A DNA stretch of 64,000 nt from Pegea sp. RAD2-039 (Eukaryota > Chordata > Thaliacea > Salpida > Salpidae): NCBI GenBank assembly GCA_034620365.1, contig JAQGEQ010000354.1, forward strand, positions 434,001 through 498,000, in the 5' to 3' direction. This document shows, one piece after another, positions 21,485 through 35,600 of the stretch (positions are counted from its first letter, which is position 1; each line of letters begins with the position of its first letter). The notes below the pieces were generated by a model. It did no database searches and was not told where the DNA came from. It saw only the letters and a program-made list of their open reading frames with translations. The position numbers and the translations under genes are program-made.

Positions 21485-24400
21485 CTAATGAGAAGAATCT
21501 TCTACAACTGGATTTAGATCAAATATGTCTTTTTTATCTTCTTCTTTAAGATCTTCTTTTGATTCATCTTTAAGATCTTCTTTTGATTCATCTTTAAGAT
21601 CTTCTTTTGATTCATCTTTAAGATCTTCTTTTGATTCTTCTTTAAGATCTTCTTTTGATTCATCTTTAAGATCTTCTTTTGATTCATCTTTAAGATCTTC
21701 TTTTGATTCTTCTTTAAGATCTTCTTTTGATTCATCTTTAAGATCTTCTTTTGATTCATCTTTAAGATCTTCTTTTGATTCATCTTTAAGATCTTCTTTT
21801 GATTCATCTTTAAGATCTTCTTTTGATTCATCTTTAAGATCTTCTTTTGATTCTTCTTTAAGATCTTCTTTTGATTCTTCTTTAAGATCTTCTTTTGATT
21901 CATCTTTAAGATCTTCTTTTGATTCTTCTTTAAGATCTTCTTTTGATTCTTCTTTAAGATCTTCTTTTGATTCTTCTTTAAGATCTTCTTTTGATTCATC
22001 TTTAAGATCTTCTTTTGATTCTTCTTTAAGATCTTCTTTTGATTCATCTTTAAGATCTTCTTTTGATTCATCTTTAAGATCTTCTTTTGATTCAACTTTA
22101 AGATCTTCTTTTGATTCATCTTTAAGATCTTCTTTTGATTCATCTTTAAGATCTTCTTTTGATTCATCTTTAAGATCTTCTTTTGATTCAACTTTAAGAT
22201 CTTCTTTTGATTCAACTTTAAGATCTTCTTTTGATTCAACTTTGAAGTCTTTAGATGATTCAACTTTATCCAAAATTATCGAGGGGTCTTTACAATCCCC
22301 AATTGCATCTTTCATATCCACTACATCTAACTTCTTCTTCTCAAGATCTTCCAGTCCTTCTAAAGACACATTTTTCACTTCTTCATCTCTCTTCTTTTCA
22401 GAAGATTCTGCTCAGCATTCAAATTAGAAATCAAGTGATGAAATAGTCATATGATACTCACCACTAGGTGCTGATGTTGAAACTTGACCGCGTGCTCCTT
22501 GTTCAACCGCTCTTTTTTCCATCTCACTGCTACTGATCATAACCGGAGACACCTAAAAAATTCAATTGTGAGATTAGATTTAATGAAGATCAGAAGAAAA
22601 CTCAAATCATATTTTTAAGAAATAATTGATGGAAAAATAATTTAGAAATCTCTAAAAATATAATTTGAAATTAATAGGAAAGTTGAGATTAAGTGAAGAA
22701 GTTAGTCTGGAGTCAATATTTATAAAAGTTGTAAATAAATAAACAAAAAATTAATAAAATTTCCTCAAAGAAAGTTTTAAATCAGAAGTAAAAAGTTTTG
22801 AAGATTAATTTAAGATCACTTCAAAGAGCACAAAAGCTGAAAATAAGATTTATCAAACAAGATCTTGTGATAATGATTTACTTGATGATAAGATACGTTA
22901 ATTGGAAGAAGCTCAGGCGAATTAGTTGGACTGTCATCAACGCTGTCTACTTCGATTTTGAACAGCTTCCCACTGACTTCACTGTTGTTATTTGAACAAT
23001 TATTACCTTGTTCGATAGAGCTGGTTAAATCCATATATCTGTGTACAGTAAAGAAAGCTTCACGAATAAACAAACAATCTAATTATTCCAATTCTGATTT
23101 TTGCACAAATAAATTATTGGTTAGAAAAAAAGAAACAGTTGTACATCACAAGAATATTTATAATTATGATTTCATCTACCACAATCTTGTGGTTAACGAG
23201 CCTATATGCTTATGTTCGCAACTACTCAATTTGTTTATTACATGTAATTTCGATTTGAGAATTTCATTTAATTTGAAATATATTGCTTGAACCAATTGGA
23301 ATTTTATAAAATAAACTTTTTGAAATGTTTAAATATTATACTACAAAAAATTACTCTTTTCATTTTTTCGGATTTATTTCTATCTTAACTTCAGAAATTT
23401 AACTGATTTAGGAAATCAAAAAGACTATTAAATATATTAATAGAAAATATTAAAATAAATCCGCAAGATTTTGATTGTGGAAAACACATTACATCGCTTT
23501 TACTTAGGATATAATAGATGGTTTCTCATCCAGCTGTTAAATATGAATTTATAAAACGTTCATTAAAATTGTGGTAAGAAAACTCGCTTGGAAAATTTCA
23601 CAACAATTTAAAATAAAACATTTGGTTAATAATTAACTTATGGAAACAGAAGAACAAAACTACTTTTATACCAACAACAATTCGACTTCTTGTTTTTCTT
23701 TGTAGAGAGTTAAATCAATTAAATAATGTTTTCAGCAGATCTGCTAAAGTTAACTCAATATAGGACTCTAATTGAATTTTTTTTCATAATTCAGATCAAA
23801 CAATAAAGTGAAATAGGAAAGAAACCATCAATTGAATAACAAACTGAAAGGTAAATCAAAGAAATAAAAAAAAATAGAATAAAGAGACATAAAAGTTCAG
23901 TTTAAAAGTGAAAAAGTTGTCTGTTTCCTACAAAGAAAACAAATTTATAAACACAACAGAAGATATAGGGCAACGCTTTCAGATATTCGACAAAAAATGA
24001 TATTAAATTCACGAAAACATTCATGATAACATCAGCAAGTCTTACCGTATCGGTTTTTCTTGTTGCATTTTCTTCAAAGTATTCTGCTTGTTCCTTGTTA
24101 CATATTTTTCGATGTCTCTCAACAAACTTTCTTGCTTCTCAGCCAGTTCTTTTATCTTTAACAATCAAACATTAAATCTTACTAACTTGGAGATGACTGA
24201 AACAAACCGTGTTTTTACTGGTTGGTTTGTCAATATCAAGACGAAATAAAGACCGATTCATTCTAGCAGCTAGTGACAAGGCCATAAGACCAGCCACTTT
24301 GATAACATTATTTCTTAAATCTAATCTAATGATTCTTGAAGACTCGACAAGAAATTCAGCAATTGCAATTGCTCCTGTAGAAAGAAGTAGTTGAAGATTT

Positions 24401-26965
24401 TGTATTTGAATCAGTAAATATTTCAGAGAATATTTGACAGTTTGATAAAAAGTTTAATTTCAAAACTGAAATTCATTTTAGTTAATATCAAAATCAAAAC
24501 ATTTAAAACTAATATTTATCTAAAAAATTTTGAATCTTACTTTCAGTTTAAAAAAAATTGTAAATTTCATCTAACTTTATATCTTCTTAAAATATTTTCA
24601 CTGTAAATAAGCTTCACTAATATTTCTTAAAACGATTTTTATCTTTTAACTTCAACAAATTCTGGCATCAACTACATTGGAGTCATTTACAAGTTGTTAT
24701 GCTTTAGACTTTATTTATTGACTTCTAAATTTGGTGAATTGGTAATGTGGAAAGGTAGATGATTCATTTTAAAACTTAATAAGTCAATTATTTTTTAAAT
24801 ATATTAGAGCAGGTCGAATTACAAACCTTGAATTTTTCAAAAACATAATAAAACTGTTTTCTGAAAATTTCTTAGAAATCAATTTAAGAATAATAACAAA
24901 TTAGAAAAAAAATGTTATCCTAATAATATAAAGTATTAAATTAACAAATTAATTAAATCAATTATAACCTTCGCAAGTAATTTTGGTTCCAACAAGACCT
25001 AATCTTACTACTGATTTGCTTTTAAGAAGTCCTTCCTTAATTTTTGTGGCTCCTTCATCGCCAAGATAATTTTGGCCAAGATTTAAAGTACACAAACTTG
25101 TGGAAACTTTCTGTAAAAAACACAAAAAATTACTCGAAATTCAGATTAAACTCACAAGTTTAAATAAAAAAAACACAAACACATGACACTAACCAAAACT
25201 GAAGCTAATGAATCTAAACATTGATGTGATATCTGATTATTCCATAAAACTAAAGTTTGAATCCCGCCGTCTCTTTCGATCTGTGCGTCTGAAGATAAAC
25301 CATGACAAAGATGAATTACTCCTGCATCCTGAAAAAGGCTTCAATAAAATCTAAAACCAGAAGATTAATTGACACCTGTATGCTGTTGTTTCTGATATCA
25401 AGAAGACATAAAGACGAATTAGAAGTAAACAAAGATGATAACATCTGTGCATCTTTAGTTATCAACTGATTATCAGCCAAAAACAGTTCGCGTAAAGATA
25501 CATTCATCCGAAGACCAGCAACTACAAGATGTTAAGTGAAAATCTTAGAAAAAATGATCAACAGCAAGTGTTGCTCACCCAGAAGTTGCATCGGTCGACC
25601 ACTCAATGACGAGTTCTCTAAATGTAAAGTAACTAAAGTATGACAGCATCGAAGCGCTCTACAAACTATTGGAGTTGCTTGAGAACTTAATGGAACGCTG
25701 TGAGCATCAAATAACCTCAAACATGACATCTACAGAACAGTTTAATGTCATTGAAAGAAACAAATTCTATTTCTCTATTAGAATTATTGACTAACTTTTC
25801 GCATCATATGAGCGGCTGCCTGCCAACCTCGTGGTCCTATATTCTTATTGAAACCGATTAGTACATTGACAGCTGATTCATAATATTCAAACATTTCGAA
25901 TAAGGCAACCGCTGACTGAAAAGGTGAAATTAGAAACAGAAGACGCTCAACAACTTGCTACTAACATCATCATTTAGGTTTGTAGCCTCTAAATCGATTA
26001 ATAAAAATTGAACTTTTCGGAGAACAGACTCTAACGTTTCTGCTACTTTAACATCAATATTTTCACCTGAAAGTAATTATTTTTATTTCAAATTTCAAAA
26101 AAAAAAGAAGAATTTTACCTTTGAGCGTCAACGAAGACGCGCGAATGGAGAAATCTTCTACTTCCTGTTTGAATAACGATCATTGAATTGAAGTAAAATT
26201 TAATTAGCAGAAACTTACTTCTAATTGTAATATAACTCGTTCGATTGGTTTAATTCCTGCTTTTTCGCATGACTCAACATAACCCTGAATTAGATCTTTT
26301 GTAGTATTTGTATGTGCTGAAAGAAACAGAAAAAATCGTTTCACCGTTCGCATGGAATAATTTAAGCAATTAAACGCTATCACAATGAATAATTCAAAGA
26401 TAAAAGATTATTCCCAAAAGGTAAAGTATAAAAGAAACTTAATACTTTCAATTAATTCAGTATTTTACCAGTCGTGTCTCTACAATCTTTCATTATTTGT
26501 TCAAACATTTTATAAGCTAATTATTTAAGTTAATTATAAAGTCAGAAAATGTACCATCTGCCCAAGGATTAGGTGCTTCATTATATCCACTAATAATATT
26601 ATTTCCATCAGGAAAATGTACAGATTTTGCTATTGCTTTACGATCTGTACAGATAATTCCTTTGATTTTATTGGCTGAATCTAAAATTATAATATTTATC
26701 ATAGTTATTAAATATTAAAAAATATTATTGTAGGCAACACCAAGATAATATCAGTAAAATTTGAACAGCTTACAACTTAATTAAATAATCTTGAAGTTGT
26801 TCCTATGAATAAATTACAAAGTTTCTGTCTGTATTTGAAAAAAAAAATTGTTAAAATATGTTTATTACTTTTTTCACAAAAGTCTGATTTATCTTCTAAA
26901 GTCTCTGCACTCTTTATCTTCAATTGATCAATATAGTTTTCTTCAATTTCATTAACTGTTTCCAT
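21485..26965 (-). CDS. PPP1R37: protein phosphatase 1 regulatory subunit 37-like, leucine-rich repeats plus 8-residue repeat tail
   Basis: This is a PP1-binding leucine-rich-repeat protein, and the family inhibits or targets PP1. Exons: 26965-26869, 26680-26555, 26316-26219, 26164-26119, 26066-25966, 25915-25796, 25729-25579, 25521-25376, 25328-25194, 25110-24969, 24374-24208, 24155-24046, 23038-22882, 22552-22462 and 22407-21485. They give 869 residues with all phases consistent. The RVxF-type PP1 docking region reads KSVHFPDGNNIISG (human VTFPSDEDIVSG). LRR segments match human PPP1R37, for example FNKNIGPRGWQAAAHMMRK, LHLENSSLSGRPMQLL, NVSLRELFLADNQL, TLVLWNNQ and RLGLVGTKITCEGAIAIAEF. The tail after the coiled IKELAEKQESLLRDIEKYV segment is lineage-specific and ends in about 29 copies of K-(D/E/V)-E-S-K-E-D-L. 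A 48-base in-phase cassette exon is possible at 26516-26469. Confidence 0.93.
21539..22243 (-). repeat. 24-bp coding minisatellite in last exon of PPP1R37
   Basis: About 29 tandem 24-base units encode K-x-E-S-K-E-D-L. Seven of the eight codons appear identical in every unit, including synonymous positions. Only codon 2 varies, between GAT (D), GAA (E) and GTT (V). V units cluster at the N-terminal end (units 1-3 and 7), while D and E units are interspersed after that. Degenerate units (KVESSKDF at one edge, KEEDKKDI at the other) mark older borders. The identity at silent sites indicates recent expansion or homogenisation by slippage or unequal exchange. Confidence 0.97.
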
Positions 26966-26969
26966 TACT

Positions 26970-27671
26970 TATTTTTTTTAACCTAAAACAATAAAAAATA
27001 GGAAGAGCTTTTTATAAAACAAAATAGATAACATTTCCAACAATTCTTAACAACATAAATTATAAAAGCTAAAGGATATTTTAACAGTAGAAAAATTACA
27101 CAAAAAGTTAATAACATTTTTTTCATATAACTTGACTAAAATGCTTAAATTTTTTATAAAAAGAATCAATTAAATAACTAACAAATAGATAATTTACAAA
27201 TTTATTTAAAATCTCAAAGTAAATAGATAACAAAAACTTGAAATCCATCTTTAATAACCATAAATATTATATATTCAAGACTTTAGTTAAGAAAACAAAA
27301 TAGTATAAGCAAACAAAGTTCATTTCAAGTGGTTATATAAAAAAAAACCTAGTTTTTTTATAAGAACTTTGTAAAAATATTATAAAATGATGATGTTACA
27401 CAAAAACTTTAGGTGACATTTACCATTTCAAATTGTTACATTCATTAATTTAATCAAATACTTTCAATTAGCAACTTCTTGAACAATTGAAAAAGAAAAT
27501 ATTTATAAGATTAGAATAATTATAAAAACTAATTATAACACTTAAAGATGTATCTTATATTATTTATTTTGAAACTATCATTTCAATAAAAGTTAAAAAA
27601 CTTCTTGGCTAAATTTCTTAAGCTTATTCTACTATTTATTAATTATCTTTTTGACTTAAGTAAGACAGACT
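26970..27671. other. A+T-rich upstream flank of PPP1R37
   Basis: This is likely the promoter and 5'UTR region of PPP1R37, which reads leftward. I see no recognisable motif, ORF or repeat. Confidence 0.4.
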
Positions 27672-27830
27672 TAATAAATAAATTTAATTTTTATTTATTT
27701 CAATAGATGCGAAGGAGGGTACCTGAAACGAGCATCTCTCACTAATACACATTCTCACAAATAACATCTATTTAGCCAAAAATAAAGAAAGTAAAAGATG
27801 TAACACATGGTATTTCTACATCACTCAAAA
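27672..27830 (-). mobile_element. LINE family A, short 3'-end copy (copy D)
   Basis: On the minus strand this copy matches the 3'UTR end of the LINEs at 36.9, 49.1 and 57.4 kb. It shares the GAGAATGTGT motif, the terminal hairpin region and a tail of ATAAATAA type. It is the most diverged and shortest copy, about 160 bases, heavily 5'-truncated and without coding sequence. Confidence 0.75.
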
Positions 27831-29618
27831 TTTATTAATCTAATTTAACCAATAGCACCTAACTTAAGATTAATTCTATTACTATGACATTATTCATATT
27901 TGATTACAGTAATCTATATATATTTACTATAAAATCATTGATAGTTTAAAGTTAAATGAAAATTCTTTTTTTTACAAGAAAATTGAAAGAAAAATTATAA
28001 AAAATATTTCCTAAGTTTAAAAAATATTATAAAAATCTATCTAAGAACAATTAAATGAAAGTTTGATAAAACTCCATGAAAAATCTATTATAGTATTTTT
28101 AACTGAAACTCATGACAATACTTTATTCACCACAAATTACTACGAATGACTAAAAGCTTTGAAATTAGGCTACGCCGTTGTTCAACTGGTTTTTAAACTG
28201 TGACACTTTTTGAGTTTCTAAATGTCAACAATTGCACTAAAATGGATTTATTCATTTATTAAAGAATTAAATATTTATTTACGTTTGAAGTAATGTAAAC
28301 AGTCTGGTACGTTATTACACATAATATGAAACTAAAGTGAAAAAGTATATTCAAAGTAGATGAAAAATATGTTTTATAATCACGCTGATTACCTTTATAG
28401 TTTTAGTAGTAATTGAGAAATATTTAGCCATGAAATATTACACCTTATACTTTACACTTTGGTTATTAAAAAAAAAACATATTTTGAAGGTCATACTAAA
28501 AAAAGAAAACATATATAAAAAATCTTAAGAAATTAAGTTTGATTTTTGCCAAAATATAAAAGTTTCTAAATTAAAACTTTTTTATTGAAGTTTATAAGTT
28601 CTAATTATCAGTAAAATTTATTTGTTTATATTTGACAATCAATCGAATTTCTTATTTAACAAAAAAAGTTGATTGATGAGTTATGTTGTTTTAGTTTACA
28701 TTTAATTTATAAAAGAATTAAATAAACTTAACATAATTCCATAAAGTAAAGCATTACAACTCGAAATAGAACTTCAAAAGTTATAAGAGTAGACCTAATT
28801 TAAAATATGTATCTTCAAATGCTTCAACTCATAGACACTATATTTTATTTGAATAGGGAAAATAAAAATCAATTAAATTAAAAATCAATCTATATAAGAT
28901 ATATTCTAAACACGCCTATAGTAACAAATAGATAACAGTTTAAATAGGTTTTTTAAATGTAAATCAAATAATAGATAAATATAAGAAAGATTTTATAAAT
29001 TATTAAATATTACTTAAGAAAGAATTATAGAAATACTGATAGACGATTACTTCAATAGACAGTACAAAAATGTTATTTTATAAGTAACTACTTTTACAGA
29101 TTACTGTAATTATGCTGCTGAGCAGAAAGATTGATTAATAATAATGTAGACATTCATTGCAAAATATTCATTGCAAATTTGTTTATTCTTTTTGTATTCA
29201 GAATATTAACTTTGGGTCATTTATAATTTTAAGACTAAATTTTTAAACTTGCATATAAAATTTTTGATTTATTTGCATGTAAATTAATTAAAAAAAACTT
29301 ATAATGACTCGCTTGCAAACAAAGCTGAGCTATATCATCGTTTAAGACACAATCATAACAATTTATTGCAACTGTTTAAGCACTAAACCACAATAAATTT
29401 AAGAAAATAAAAAGTTTTAATAAGATTGAAGAAAAAGAGTAAAGATAAAACTGATAAAACAATAATTTAATTTTATAATGCGAATGCAAAATAACATTCA
29501 TCAAAATTAAGATTATTCTTAAAAAGAGTAAGAAATAAACAAGATATGATAAATCAGTAAACCTTGTACATATAAAAAGTAAACCCACAATTTAATTATA
29601 AATAATCTATCGTCTAAG
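27831..29618. other. A+T-rich intergenic region, no gene seen
   Basis: There are only short uninformative open frames. The region lies 3' of the vinculin-like gene, so its 3'UTR probably occupies the right end. Confidence 0.45.
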
Positions 29619-32600
29619 TTATGGAGTCAATTCATCAAAAGAGGTATCCAAAGGATCAATCTGTTCTTGAAAGATCACAGTGTCTTGGTTACTAGATGAG
29701 CTTCTAGGAGTTGAGGATTTAATAACCGCTAAATTAGAAATTGAAATTTTTTCAAAATTTGAATATTTTAATAAGTAATTTTTTTTTTATTTAAGATTAG
29801 AACAAATTGATTGACAAATTGATTTACTTTTGTTGTCAAATGGATCTAAAAGCTTAATTGAGATGTGCTCATGATCATCATATATTTCAAATGAGTCTGA
29901 AAGATACAACAAATACAGAACTCTTAAAATAGTGACTACGATAATCTACATTTGATAAATGAAAGTAAAAATCAATTTTAAAGAATCTTTTAATTAAACA
30001 TTAAAATTACTTTCAAGTTGATTAAATGATTTTGCAAGAAAGTAAAGACGTGCCACTTCTAACATGAACCTTCTGTGTAAATATGCAAATCGTGTAACCA
30101 CATGACTATTGGTAGAAATTTGCTTCTCATTTTCACTAAAATTTAACAAAGTATTTACATAACCTTAAAAAAGTAAACAAAAAAGTCATTAGTTTTATTC
30201 AAGTCTAAAAATTAATTCTAGAATATAAAAGATTGGGAATTTTTATCTAATCATTTTTTTTAATGAGGAATCCACTGACTTCAGTTCAGAATTAAATTTG
30301 ATAATTTCTTCAATTCCTTTCTTTGTAACTTCGCACCTTATGTGGGCTTTCTTAACCTGAAAGCTGATAAAATTAAAGACATTTTACATTAAATTTAGAT
30401 AAATTAACCTTTAAAATATCATCTTTTTCTAATACACTTTTTTCAAGAGCTCTTTGCATCAATTTATTCAACCATTTAGATGTTGTCACTAAACAAAGAT
30501 TGTACTTAAAAGCAAGATTCTTCTGACTTAAACAGTTTTCAGTAAAATTAATATTTCTTCCTTGCAAACACAGTTCAATAAATTCATCAACAGCTAACTG
30601 GAGCCTATTAAACTACAAAACTTCACATGAAAATAGTCATAGGTAAAAACAATATAAAAAACAACCTTAATAGACAGCAAATTTTGTAACAACTCAAGTT
30701 GGAATACAAGAACTTGGTTGCTATCAACGCTGATCAATTTTTGGAAAGATTCAACTTTCTATAAACAAAAATATTTCATTTATTTGTAATTTTATATAAA
30801 GTTTCACCTTATAAGCTGATATAAAATCAAATTTTCTTTCTTTAAATTTATTATAGCATTGATCCTGTAAATCTTCATCAAAGTCATCATCAGTTGAAGA
30901 GTCATCTTTGTTTAAGTTCCTTGTTTTTACTAACATCACTACATCACTAATTAGTTGAAAAATGATGTTTGCATTCAAGTAGTCATCTTCAGATAAGTTT
31001 CGGAAAAATCCCACAAATTGATTTTGAAGAATTTTTTGAAGCTTCTCAAATATTTTTTTCCATTTTTTTAAATGTTTTTTTTGTTCAAACTTTTTATCGT
31101 AATCTTCTGAATCAGATAAATGATTTGCAATCTTGAAAAGACTCAGTGACTCTTTTAAATCTTCCGAAAGACTTTTAGCAATCTCCAATTGATTAATCTA
31201 AATGATGATAAAGTTTAAAAAAACTGATAAAATTTGTTGTCTAATAATTACCGAATCTTCATCTTCAAGAGCGATCATCAAATCGTTCAGATCACGTACC
31301 ACCATCAGCAGCGTATCAGTCGTCTTTTCAATCTGCAAGATGAGATTTAGAAAATCTTAATAATTGAAGAACAAAAAATAAAACAACTTTAGTTTTTAAA
31401 TAGATAAAAAATCCAAATTTTCAAATCTATTTTTCAAAGCAACTTTATACTTCAGAATTATTTCATTCTTAAATTGAAGATAAAAAGATGACAATTAATA
31501 ACTTTCAATAATATTTTTTAGCAAAATATTATTGCTTTCAAAGTAGAACTGATAATATTTAACAAATAAAATGTAGAAACTTCAATCAATTACATAAAAA
31601 AAGCAAATAAAAAACACCCATCAACACAAACAAGGACATTAGTAAGTTCGACCTTTTGTAAGAATTTACAAATTACTGTTCAGATGCTGAAATGTAAAAA
31701 TCTCTTACATTTACTGTCATGGTTTCTGATTTATAAAAGTCGTGGTCATCAACAGCTTCGATAATTTCTTTTAAAAATTCATTTTTCAATTTTTGTTCTT
31801 TGTTATTTGGTCGTGCAGAAACTTGATTGTTTTCTTCCTTGATATCAAAACCAGGAACAACCTCTCTGCAAAGTTTTAATCATCTTTTATTGAAACAAAC
31901 AATTTCTAATATTAAGATCAAAGAATACTTCCAACAAGGACTACCCTGAGGTACCCAGCAGCAAGTCAACTTGTTCTGTTTCGTTTTTCACTTGTGGTAT
32001 TTGAGGACTTATAAACTCAATAGACGAGCTTGGATTGAAACCAGCTGATGACAATTTATTGTTCAAATTTGACATCTCTTGAACCATATCTTCAATAGAA
32101 ACTAATTTGATTAAAAACGTAATAAAAGTTAAATTTTTATGTTTATAAGAAATACATTTAAAATATTTTTCAAGTTTTATCAAATAACTGACCAACTAGC
32201 ATGGAGGTATCACTAAAGTCTCGAATACTTGCATCCAGGACCTTAACTGATGTTTTTGGTCTTTTAGGATTATTAAGCAACGATTTACAAAATATTTTTG
32301 CGCAATCTTTTAAGTATGAAGCGGATGCAATGAATGCTTCTTGTGTCTTCATCACGCTAAGATCTTCAAGTAAGCTATTGCTATTCGCAACAGTGAGTAG
32401 AATTGCCTGAAATTAGTTTTAAGATCAATGAAAATATTTCAAATTAAATATTCAAACAAATTATAAATTATTCATCCACAGTTAAAAGTTTTTTAGTCGT
32501 GTTTGAAACTTATTGGAGAACTTTAGCTTTGAAAGATAAACAACAAAAATATTTCAAGTAGAAAGATTATTGTTTGAGTTTCTCTGAAGCAAGTTTGCTG

Positions 32601-35600
32601 ATCAAGTGAGACATATTTAATCTTTGTTTAAGTGCTCACTTGAGATGCTACATCAAATATTTTTACAACTAAAAATGTTATTCTAAGAAAACTTATTTGA
32701 AATCAAATTCATTGAGCTTCTAGTACACACAATACTTAATTAAAAGATATAACTGAATACTTCAGCTTAACCAGATAATCAATTAAGTACCTCATCAGTT
32801 TTTTTAATAAGTGGAATTATTGTATTCCTGATCTTCATATCAGGAGTTTCACTCATTTCATTTTTCCCAATTGATGTCAACAACTTAGCTCTAGCTGTTG
32901 CCGAAATTATATTCTTGGATAAGTTTGATTCATCCAGATTGACAATATCAGTATGAACTTTTTCTATATCTCTAAAAATACAAATAATCTTACTTCATAA
33001 ATGATAACTCTTGAATTTTGTTTCTGCAAATTTCTTAGGTTGGTTTGAATGAAATTGTATCAGAAATAAACAACTAATTACAATCATTTTTCAGTTTGTT
33101 TCATTAAATTGTTTCTGTAAATGCTTGACAAGTTATCAGAATGAGATTAATGATTTGTGTTTAGGATGATTCGGATTCTTCAATTATGTTCACTTTTATT
33201 TATTAGGCCTGGATTTATAAATAAAAATAAAAAATGTGGAAATTTTCAAAGTTTTTGAAAAGGAATCGTTCAAAAATGAAAAGTTCCAAAAAATTAAACG
33301 ACCAAAAAAGTAGTCGTCTAACTCACCTGATCAAGTCTTTCAAAATCAAAGAAATTAAGGTCCGAATATCAAGAGTTGAAGAGCAAAGCGAGAGAAGATC
33401 ATTGAAGATATCAATCCACTCCTGATTAAGATCAGGATCATCCGTAAACTGATCTTCAGAAGTTGCAACAACTTGTTGTGAGATCGCTTTGAGATGTCGA
33501 ACGCTACAATCAATGTCTTTGAAGCTCTCAGAAGAGCTGCAACAGTTGGCAGTGAGTCTACATGCGATAATGACGTCATTGACGTGACGTAAGAACATCT
33601 GTAGAGCGGCTTGCTTCTGCTCTTCACTTTTCGAAGCTGACAGCGCCAATAGCGGCTCTGACGTCACGACGAAGGTTTGAGCAAACAGCAGAGTCACTAA
33701 ATGTTTAGCATTTCGGAAAAGATCATTAAGCTGAGATTTAATTGAGCGGCATGAGACTCCTATCTCTTCCAAACTCCCAGGATCAGATGAGATTAGATGT
33801 GTTACCTCATCAACATGTTTTGTCACTGCTTTGACGTCATCAATTAATCTTTCCATAGCGCCGCTAGTGACTAGAAGCTCACTAAAACTAATTGATTAGA
33901 AACTATATGATTGTTGATGACGTCATCACACCTTTTTCTAATCAAGGTAACTAAGGTGATGTAGTTGTGGACCAGAGATTGGATCTTTGTCATAAGTTCC
34001 AAGTCATCTATATCTACTCTTCTTCCAACGCTTAATATTCTTTCAATAGAAGATGTAATACGAACATAAATTCCTATTTTGCTTCCATCATCTTCAATGA
34101 CGTCATTAGAGCTTTCGCGTTTTTGCAAAGTCTTGATAAAGGAGTCAACTGCTTTGTTGATCTGCAGGATGTAGATGATGATGAAGTTTTGTGATTAGCT
34201 GAATGAAAACCTGATTATAAGCAAAGTCTTTGCTTTTTCTTGCTTCAATGTTGTTTGGATATTTAATGCTGATTGTAAATGAGGTTACCAGCATTGAAAT
34301 AGAATGCTTGAACTGGTTCAAGTGGTTCATCATTCGACCTTTGATGCCAGTATCAAGTAAATCGTTGCAACGTTTCGTCGCCTCGCCAAAAAACTCGTGA
34401 GCTGAATCACTGAAGAACTTAAACTTTTCTGCGTTAATAAAAAAAAAGATAAAGAAGAAATAGAAAGAAAACTATTTTCTATTTTCCAACATTCTTCTTG
34501 TATAACATTTAATTGTCGAAATTTAACAATTTCCACTTTAAATAGGATTCCACATTAAACAGAAACAGTGAAGAAAACAATTATTCTTGCTTAAAATCAT
34601 TTTTCAAAAGTTGAAGAAAAATTTTAATTTTGAGACTTACTACTGAAAGATTGTAAAGATCTACTTGTAACAAGACTAATAACATCCTGTAAAGTTTTTT
34701 GAGCTAGCTTGATAATGGATCTAGTCTCGGCATTATCCAAACATATTAAAAGTATCGTCAAATTCTGCAAAAAAAAGAATTTATTTTTGAATATGGTAAA
34801 CATAATTTGAGAAGTTGAAAAATATACCTGAAATACTTTAGAAACAGAAGAAGTCAAGTCATATATTGAATTATCTTCAATGTTATGAAAACTTCTCGAT
34901 TTTGCCATGGAAAACAACATCTATAGAAATAAAAGGATGTAGAAAATATCTTTTGAGTCATTTTAAAATTTTTCACCAACTTGTGAACAGAGAAGCAAGT
35001 TTTCTGATGAAATCAATAAATTCTGAGTCGACAATTCAATTTCATCTACAGCTACTACATCGTTTTTAAACTTTACATTAATTGATTCTTTTATTGACTG
35101 TAAACCAAACACGACTATTTAAAAATTTGTTTCAGTATTTTATTGGTAATGGTTTAAATACATTCTGAAGTTAGATTATTTAGGGTACAGACCCCAATTT
35201 AACAAATGTAAACAAGAAGAATCACAATAAAATTTACACTGGTATTAAAAATAACTTTTTTGCTCTTAAATTATTTCATACTAATAAAATGTAAAATTGT
35301 TCTGATGAACAGATTAAAAAATTAAAAGTGTTCAAATATTTTTTCAAATGATTCTTATTTTTCAAATAGATTCAAACAAAATATCTTGATGATAAATGGC
35401 AATTCTAAAATATAATTAATCAAAAATTATTACTTGTGCAAGTCGTTTTAGTACTTTAACTATATCCTTTGCAGCTAAAGTTAGTTTTTTCAAATTGCTT
35501 TCACTGAATTGTTCACTATTAAAAGAGTTTTGTTTAGTTGAAAGAATAAGTTGTGTCATCTAAAAAAAAATTAAATGAGTCAAAAAGTTTGATAAGTGTG

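Noticed and set aside
21525-22427. Plus-strand 300-codon and second minus-frame 249-codon ORFs over the repeat array
   Set aside because: They are shadows of the 24-base repeat, which has no stop codon in these frames. The PPP1R37 frame alone joins the upstream exons in phase.
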